The translations under genes were made by a program, and so were the position numbers. Under the pieces are notes generated by a model. It worked only from the letters and a program-made list of their open reading frames with translations. It searched no databases and was not told where the DNA came from. A stretch of 64,000 nucleotides of DNA from CAIKMD01 sp963729935 (lineage in GTDB: Bacteria > Pseudomonadota > Alphaproteobacteria > ATCC43930 > CGMCC-115725), in NCBI GenBank assembly GCA_963729935.1, contig CAVSPW010000005.1, positions 124,001 to 188,000 on the forward strand, read 5' to 3'. Of the stretch, positions 62,119 to 64,000 are shown one piece after another. Every line of letters starts with the position of its first letter. The stretch's first letter is position 1.

Positions 62119-62592
62119 ATGGAAGAACGCTGCAATCCCTTCAAGACCGCACCCGAGGCCTATCGCGCGATGGCCGGGCTTCAGGCCTATGTCAGCGCCA
62201 GCACGATCGAGAAGCCGCTTTTGGAGCTGGTCACGATCCGCGCCTCGCAGATCAATGGCTGCGCCTTCTGCCTGGCGATGCATGTCCGCGACGCGCACGA
62301 AAAGGGCGAGAGCGGCGCGCGCCTGCACCTCCTCAATGCCTGGCGCGAGGCCCCGCTCTACAGCGCGCGCGAGCAGGCGGCGCTGGCCTGGACCGAGGCG
62401 CTGACGCTCGTGGCCGACGGCCATGTCCCCGACGACGTCTATCGCGCCGCACGCGCGCAGTTCAGCGAGAAGGAGTTGGTGGACCTCAGCCTCGCGGTGG
62501 TGGTGATCAATGGCTGGAACCGGATGATGGTGGCGTTCCGCCAGCCGCCCGAACTCACGCCCCCGCAAGCAGGTTTGACGAAAGCCGGGTGA
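62119..62592 (+). CDS. AhpD/carboxymuconolactone decarboxylase-family protein
   Basis: 157 residues: CNPFKTAPEAYRAMAGLQAYV, LLELVTIRASQINGCAFCLAMHVRDAHEKGE with the CxxC-x3-H redox motif of AhpD-like proteins, then LVDLSLAVVVINGWNRMMVAFRQPPE. Probably a thiol-dependent alkylhydroperoxide reductase-like protein. Divergent from the MocR gene (97 bp) and followed after 7 bp by the PEP-mutase-like gene. Confidence 0.93.
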   Translation: MEERCNPFKTAPEAYRAMAGLQAYVSASTIEKPLLELVTIRASQINGCAFCLAMHVRDAHEKGESGARLHLLNAWREAPLYSAREQAALAWTEALTLVADGHVPDDVYRAARAQFSEKELVDLSLAVVVINGWNRMMVAFRQPPELTPPQAGLTKAG

Positions 62593-62599
62593 AGCGACC

Positions 62600-63430
62600 G
62601 TGAGCGACCAAGCACGGCTCGCGGAAGCCTTCCGCGCACGCCATCACCGCGCCCCGCCGCTTCTGCTCCCCAATGCCTGGGACGGCGCCAGCGCGCGCAT
62701 TCTCGCAGCGGCGGGATTCGATATGATCGCGACCACGAGCGCCGGCATGGCCTGGGCGCTGGGCTATGCCGACGGAGAGGCCGCGCCCTGGAGCGACGTG
62801 CTCGCGGCAACGCGGCGCGTCGTTCGCGCCGCGCGCGGCCGTCCGGTGACCGCCGACATCGAGGCGGGCTACGCGGCGACGCCCGATGCTCTGGCCGCGC
62901 GCATGACCGAAGTGATCCGAACCGGCATTGTCGGCGTCAATCTCGAGGACGGCAGCCCCGGCGAGCCCGCGCGCGTCCTATCGCTCGACAAAGCGACCGT
63001 GCGGCTTCGTGCGGCGCGTGCCGCCGCCACCGCGGCTTGCGTGCCGATCGTGATCAATGCGCGGATCGATCTCTTTCTGCCAAGCCGCGGGCGCGACCTC
63101 TCGCGCTTTGACGAGGCGGTGGCGCGCGCACGCGCTTATCTCGCCGCCGGCGCCGATTGTCTTTACCCGATCGGCTTGAGCGCGCCCGAGGCGATCGCCC
63201 GCTTCGTCGCAGCTGTCGAGGCACCGGTGAACATCATGGCGCAAACGGGCGCGCCGCCGCTCCAGCAACTCGGAGAGCTCGGCGTTGCACGCATCAGCAC
63301 GGCGAGCGCCATTGCCGTCGCGGCCCTCGAAACGACTGAGCGCATCGCGCGAGAGCTTCACGCGACCGGGCGCTTCGATCGGCTCGACTCCCGGCTCACC
63401 TATCGCGACATTCAAAAGCTCTTTGCGTGA
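62600..63430 (+). CDS. Isocitrate lyase/PEP mutase-family protein
   Basis: 276 residues from GTG 62600. TIM-barrel signs: LLLPNAWDGASARILAAAGFDMIATTSAGMAWALGYADGE, VTADIEAGY (metal-binding Asp/Glu), GVNLEDGSPGE and INARIDLFL. The KKCGH-type catalytic loop of isocitrate lyase is absent, so it belongs to the PEP mutase/oxaloacetate hydrolase-like group. Substrate unknown; co-transcribed with the AhpD-like gene. Confidence 0.9.
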   Translation: MSDQARLAEAFRARHHRAPPLLLPNAWDGASARILAAAGFDMIATTSAGMAWALGYADGEAAPWSDVLAATRRVVRAARGRPVTADIEAGYAATPDALAARMTEVIRTGIVGVNLEDGSPGEPARVLSLDKATVRLRAARAAATAACVPIVINARIDLFLPSRGRDLSRFDEAVARARAYLAAGADCLYPIGLSAPEAIARFVAAVEAPVNIMAQTGAPPLQQLGELGVARISTASAIAVAALETTERIARELHATGRFDRLDSRLTYRDIQKLFA

Positions 63431-63541
63431 GCGGATGCAGGCCCGCCTGTCGCATGGGATCGTCAGTGCGAACGCGGCGAAGCAATCCAGCGAGGGCGGC
63501 CGCGCCGGATCGCTTCGCGAGACGGCTGCGAAACAATGCCC

Positions 63542-64000
63542 TCAGAAGTGAAGCTGCTTCACCTGCACGACGTTGGGCAGCGCGCAAACATGGGCGAGCA
63601 CGGCCTCGTTCAAATTCTGGTCGACCTGGACGAGGCAGATTGCGTCCTGCCCGGCGGCCTTGCGGCCGAGATGGAAGGTCGCGATGTTGATCCCGGCCTC
63701 GCCCAAGGTGCGCCCCAGACTGCCGATGAAGCCCGGCTTGTCCTGGTTGCGCACGAACAGCATGGTGGGCCCGAGCTCCGCTTCCATCGGGATCTCTTCG
63801 ATCTCGACGATGCGCGGCCTGTCGCCGCCGAAAAGCGTGCCGGAAACGCTGCGCTTCTTGTTCCCAGCGGTGACCGTCAGGCGGATCAGCGTTTGATAAT
63901 CGGACTCATTGGTGCTGCGTGTCTCGGCGACGGTGATGTTGCGCTCTTTGCAGATCACCGGCACGTTGACCATGTTGACGGTGTCGAGTTGCGGCCGCAG
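63542..64000 (-). CDS. serA: D-3-phosphoglycerate dehydrogenase, C-terminal part
   Basis: The minus-strand frame is open at base 64000 and ends at 63542: about 152 residues. It covers the intervening substrate-binding region (TVNMVNVPVICKERNITVAETRS, VSGTLFGGDRPRIVEIEEIPMEA) and the ACT domain (MLFVRNQDKPGFIGSLGRTLGEAGINIATFHLGR, ALPNVVQVKQLHF), as in long-form (type I) PGDH. The catalytic NAD domain lies outside the window. The first step of serine synthesis connects with cysE and the sulfur operon downstream. Confidence 0.93.
   Translation of the reverse strand: MRPQLDTVNMVNVPVICKERNITVAETRSTNESDYQTLIRLTVTAGNKKRSVSGTLFGGDRPRIVEIEEIPMEAELGPTMLFVRNQDKPGFIGSLGRTLGEAGINIATFHLGRKAAGQDAICLVQVDQNLNEAVLAHVCALPNVVQVKQLHF

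Noticed and set aside
59286..62603. 1105-residue open frame on the plus strand
   Set aside because: It lies antisense to hisZ and the MocR gene and partly over the AhpD-like gene; the product is Arg/Ala/Asp-rich with no domain. GC-rich DNA leaves such frames open by chance.

Overview
The window is GC-rich chromosomal DNA from an alphaproteobacterium, most likely near Rhodospirillales/Hyphomicrobiales. This rests on gene content and order: aspS - rnd // ppk1-ppx, hda - AI-2E permease - pgsA - DUF2066, an isc-type cluster with two tandem cysteine desulfurases, and serA // hisZ - purA. Species cannot be named from the sequence alone. Two genes run off the ends: aspS (C-terminus missing, left) and serA (only the C-terminal part, right).

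Layout. 1-5.8 kb: aspS, then an accessory patch with a broken RHS gene and its metallopeptidase-like tip, a small lipoprotein, a REP-associated (IS200-like) transposase bounded by inverted repeats, and a TetR regulator coupled to a Pro/Tyr-rich exported protein. 6-15 kb: conserved housekeeping block (RNase D, polyphosphate metabolism, SixA, Hda, permease, phospholipid synthesis). 15-29 kb: catabolic block with two UbiD-family decarboxylases, two SDRs, a GlcG-like protein, a gamma-glutamyltransferase, an orphan molybdenum hydroxylase large subunit, a MetE-like protein, an ACMSD-like amidohydrolase, a flavin-dependent monooxygenase and a class II aldolase-like protein. 29-36.5 kb: one operon (XRE regulator, hyfB-C-E-F-G-I) for a membrane complex related to hydrogenase-4. 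Its large subunit has lost the NiFe-binding cysteine pairs, so it is probably an Ehr-type (energy-converting hydrogenase-related) complex, not a hydrogenase. A -35 box and a perfect palindrome lie directly upstream.

37-47 kb: RraA-like protein, aspartate dehydrogenase, a transglutaminase-like protein, a run of very small hypothetical genes, a pentapeptide-repeat protein, a zinc-ribbon protein, an orphan MotB-like protein and a universal stress protein preceded by a perfect FNR/FixK box. 47.2-51.3 kb: a 4.06 kb insertion that splits a 77-nt CAU-anticodon tRNA gene. It is flanked by a 27-bp direct repeat. Inside are a small HTH protein, a 92-aa unknown, and an AAA ATPase-TOPRIM (PARIS/OLD-like) defence gene that lacks its Walker A end and is interrupted by a 1200-bp IS3-family element with 4-bp target duplications. 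Copies of the tRNA 3' end at 45.5 and 42.2 kb hint at older insertions at the same site.

51.4-57.2 kb: a tightly packed sulfur operon (cysE, iscR, two desulfurases, iscA-like, an Hsp70-like small protein, ferredoxin, mnmA) running towards the tRNA. It can carry sulfur from serine through cysteine to Fe-S clusters and thiolated tRNA. 57.3-64 kb: alpha/beta hydrolase, purA, hisZ, a MocR-type regulator divergent from an AhpD-like/PEP-mutase-like pair, and serA.
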